A stretch of DNA of 64,000 nucleotides. Origin: JAENVT01 sp963720775. GTDB taxonomy: Bacteria > Actinomycetota > Acidimicrobiia > Acidimicrobiales > Ilumatobacteraceae. Below the pieces are notes generated by a model. It was given only the letters and a program-made list of their open reading frames with translations. It did no database searches and was not told the origin of the DNA. Shown piece after piece: positions 62,652 to 64,000 of the stretch (the first letter of the stretch is position 1; each line of letters opens with the position of its first letter). Where the stretch lies: positions 682,001-746,000 of the forward strand of contig CAVRGR010000007.1 of assembly GCA_963720775.1 (NCBI GenBank), in the 5' to 3' direction. The position numbers and the translations under genes were made by a program.

Positions 62652-63545
62652 CTACCGGCTCGGCGTCTCCGTTGGATCGCCGAGCAGCCGTAATCGCTGC
62701 CGGGATCGCTCGACGCGCCGCCCGGAACCGATGTCGCAGCCGCTCGCCGATCCGTCCGCCACGCGCAACACCCGATCGACCGTTGCCGCATCGGGCGGAT
62801 GATCGGTGGCCAGCCAACGTCGCACAGCGCGCCGCGCGAGAGGAATCGGCGCGGCTGCCAACTGTTTGGCATCCGTTGGATCGATGGCGGCGGCAAGCTG
62901 GTCGAGCAGGTCGGCGTCGTCGCGCAGCAGGCCGGCCTGGCGGGTGAGAACGGGCACCAGGTCGCGCTGTGCCAGCGCGTTCATCGCCGGCAGGAGCTCG
63001 TGGCGCACTCGATTGCGCAGAAAGGCGCCATCGCGATTGGACGGATCATCGACGACCGTGACCTCGAGGGCGGCGCAGAGCCCGGCGGTGGAGGATCGTC
63101 GCAGGGCCAGGATGGGTCGGCGCGGGCCTGGGCGCATCGCTGCCAGGCCGCTGCTCGATGCGCCTCTCATGAGGTTCAACAGCATCGTCTCGGCCTGGTC
63201 ATCGGCGGTGTGGCCGGTCATGACGTCGCTTGGCAGCACCTTGTAGCGGGCGTCACGGGCCCTCGCTTCCAGATTCGGACCCACGGCGATGTCGATCGTC
63301 TTCGACTGGAAGATCGCCCCGAACCGAGCCGCCGTTGCGGCCACCACCGCTGCCTCGGTGTCGGAGCCGGCGCGGAGGCGATGGTCGACGTGCACCGCCG
63401 TGACCTTGCAGCCGGCTTCGATGGCCAGGATCATCAGGGCCATCGAGTCGACTCCGCCCGACACAGCGCACACGACTTCTGTGCCCGGTGCCGGGAACGT
63501 GCATTTGGCGAGCAACTCGGGCATGGCCACTGAGGCGTCAGCCAA
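62652..63545 (-). CDS. tilS: tRNA(Ile)-lysidine synthetase
   Basis: ATP pyrophosphatase of 297 residues that converts C34 of tRNA-Ile(CAU) to lysidine, enabling AUA reading. The ATP loop is AVSGGVDSMALMIL near residue 27, VHVDHRLRAGSDTEA near 52 and VMTGHTADDQAETMLLNLMRG near 107 complete the core. The C-terminal domain is short, as in many actinobacteria. The start is uncertain: TTG 63545, GTG 63530 or ATG 63524. The metallopeptidase gene precedes it with a small overlap, a neighbourhood known from actinobacteria. Confidence 0.93.
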   Translation of the reverse strand: MADASVAMPELLAKCTFPAPGTEVVCAVSGGVDSMALMILAIEAGCKVTAVHVDHRLRAGSDTEAAVVAATAARFGAIFQSKTIDIAVGPNLEARARDARYKVLPSDVMTGHTADDQAETMLLNLMRGASSSGLAAMRPGPRRPILALRRSSTAGLCAALEVTVVDDPSNRDGAFLRNRVRHELLPAMNALAQRDLVPVLTRQAGLLRDDADLLDQLAAAIDPTDAKQLAAAPIPLARRAVRRWLATDHPPDAATVDRVLRVADGSASGCDIGSGRRVERSRQRLRLLGDPTETPSR

Positions 63546-64000
63546 CGAGCGCCCCCATGCGGTCGAGCCATTGCTGTGGATTGCGGATCTCCTCCAACGA
63601 GGGCAGGTTCTCCGGCGCCTTCCAGCAGATGTCGACGGCGCGGGGTCCGCCTCTGACTTCGATCGCGGCGATGAACCTCTCGCCGGCCGCGTACTGGTTG
63701 AGCTTGCCCTCGATGCCCGTGAGTCGCAGCGTCAGCCGCGTGAGCGGGTTCGAACGGCGTCGCCTGGCTTGAAGCACGGCTGCGAACCGGGCCGCGGATG
63801 GAACGAGGTCGCCGGCGGCTCGGCTCATGGTGACGTCGCCGTGGCCCTCGAGGAGCGACATCAGGCCGGCGATCTGTTGAATGACCTCGCGCTGTTCGGG
63901 GGAGGCGATCAACCCGAAGATGCCGCTGTCGCGGACGCGTTGGCGCGCCTCGTCACGGTTGCTGAACGCCTCGCGAACGGCCTCGGCGAGCTTCTTGGGG
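63538..64000 (-). CDS. DUF2342-type zinc metallopeptidase, C-terminal part (5' end outside window)
   Basis: The frame is open to the window edge, so the N-terminal part and the HExxH-type site lie outside. The visible 153 residues are typical for the C-terminal region of DUF2342/actinobacterial zinc-dependent metallopeptidases: IASPEQREVIQQIAGLMSLL, GDLVPSAARFAAVLQARR and LTGIEGKLNQYAAGERFIAA. It lies directly upstream of tilS with an overlap of a few bases, the order seen in Mycobacterium (Rv3626c-mesJ). The function is unknown. Confidence 0.82.
   Translation of the reverse strand, partial: PKKLAEAVREAFSNRDEARQRVRDSGIFGLIASPEQREVIQQIAGLMSLLEGHGDVTMSRAAGDLVPSAARFAAVLQARRRRSNPLTRLTLRLTGIEGKLNQYAAGERFIAAIEVRGGPRAVDICWKAPENLPSLEEIRNPQQWLDRMGALVG

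Overview
The window is high-GC, almost wholly coding actinobacterial DNA. GTG and TTG starts are common, many genes overlap by four bases, and it carries a WhiB-type regulator, a GlnR-like orphan regulator, a GlnA2-like glutamine synthetase, paired ArsA-like ATPases and the tilS/DUF2342-peptidase neighbourhood. An Acidimicrobiia-type lineage is my best guess. That placement is inferred from gene content and family resemblance; no 16S rRNA gene is present.

Layout. 1-2762: end of an aa3/caa3 cytochrome oxidase operon (ctaD end, ctaE, subunit IV, ctaG). 2759-4384: an ABC exporter on the minus strand. 4458-7052: glycosyltransferase, serS, pdxH. 7030-9076: PGA-hydrolase-like gene, ccdA and a TlpA/ResA thioredoxin. 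9204-9865: a WhiB7-like gene behind a small ORF and a terminator-type attenuator. 9967-15215: thioesterase, a zinc-binding hypothetical, orn, a Nudix gene, the divergent mrp/erpA Fe-S pair and a thioredoxin-like lipoprotein. 15252-19854: a plus-strand run of ridA, a tiny membrane protein, a PLP decarboxylase, an 8-oxoguanine-deaminase-like amidohydrolase, a GDT1-type transporter and an SGNH lipoprotein. 19886-24938: a minus-strand nitrogen cluster (SDR, Leu/Val dehydrogenase, GlnII, GlnA, GlnR-like regulator). 25089-33595: secreted sugar dehydrogenase, nadE, an MFS gene, lysC, a methyltransferase and asd. 33592-45139: MazG-like gene, then an amidase divergent from a dipeptide-type ABC transporter, DegT aminotransferase, LacI regulator and dimethylformamidase-like enzyme. 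45144-49812: repeats, membrane and surface proteins, an LPRTG-anchored ice-binding-type protein with a GEMM-I-like riboswitch, a divergent sortase, and tRNA-Pro. 49832-64000: response regulator, two ArsA ATPases, NfeD, hydrolases, selB/selA, dut, a lipid/hydrolase cluster, tilS and a cut metallopeptidase gene.

How genes work together. The nitrogen cluster links amino-acid deamination, two unrelated glutamine synthetases and a regulator, with an 11-bp direct repeat ahead of glnII. The 33.9-45.1 kb locus looks like an uptake and catabolic unit for an amide or peptide-like compound; two near-identical LacI-type operators lie before the transporter and before the aminotransferase. The ice-binding-type protein, its sortase motif, the neighbouring sortase and the putative c-di-GMP riboswitch form a plausible surface-display unit.

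Sequence quality. Five genes (ABC permease, whiB, decarboxylase, MFS, selA) read correctly only if one base is removed or added. Errors in the assembly are more likely than five real pseudogenes, but the sequence alone cannot settle this. Many genes show a TANNNT hexamer 6-9 nt upstream of the start and no Shine-Dalgarno sequence, which suggests widespread leaderless transcription.
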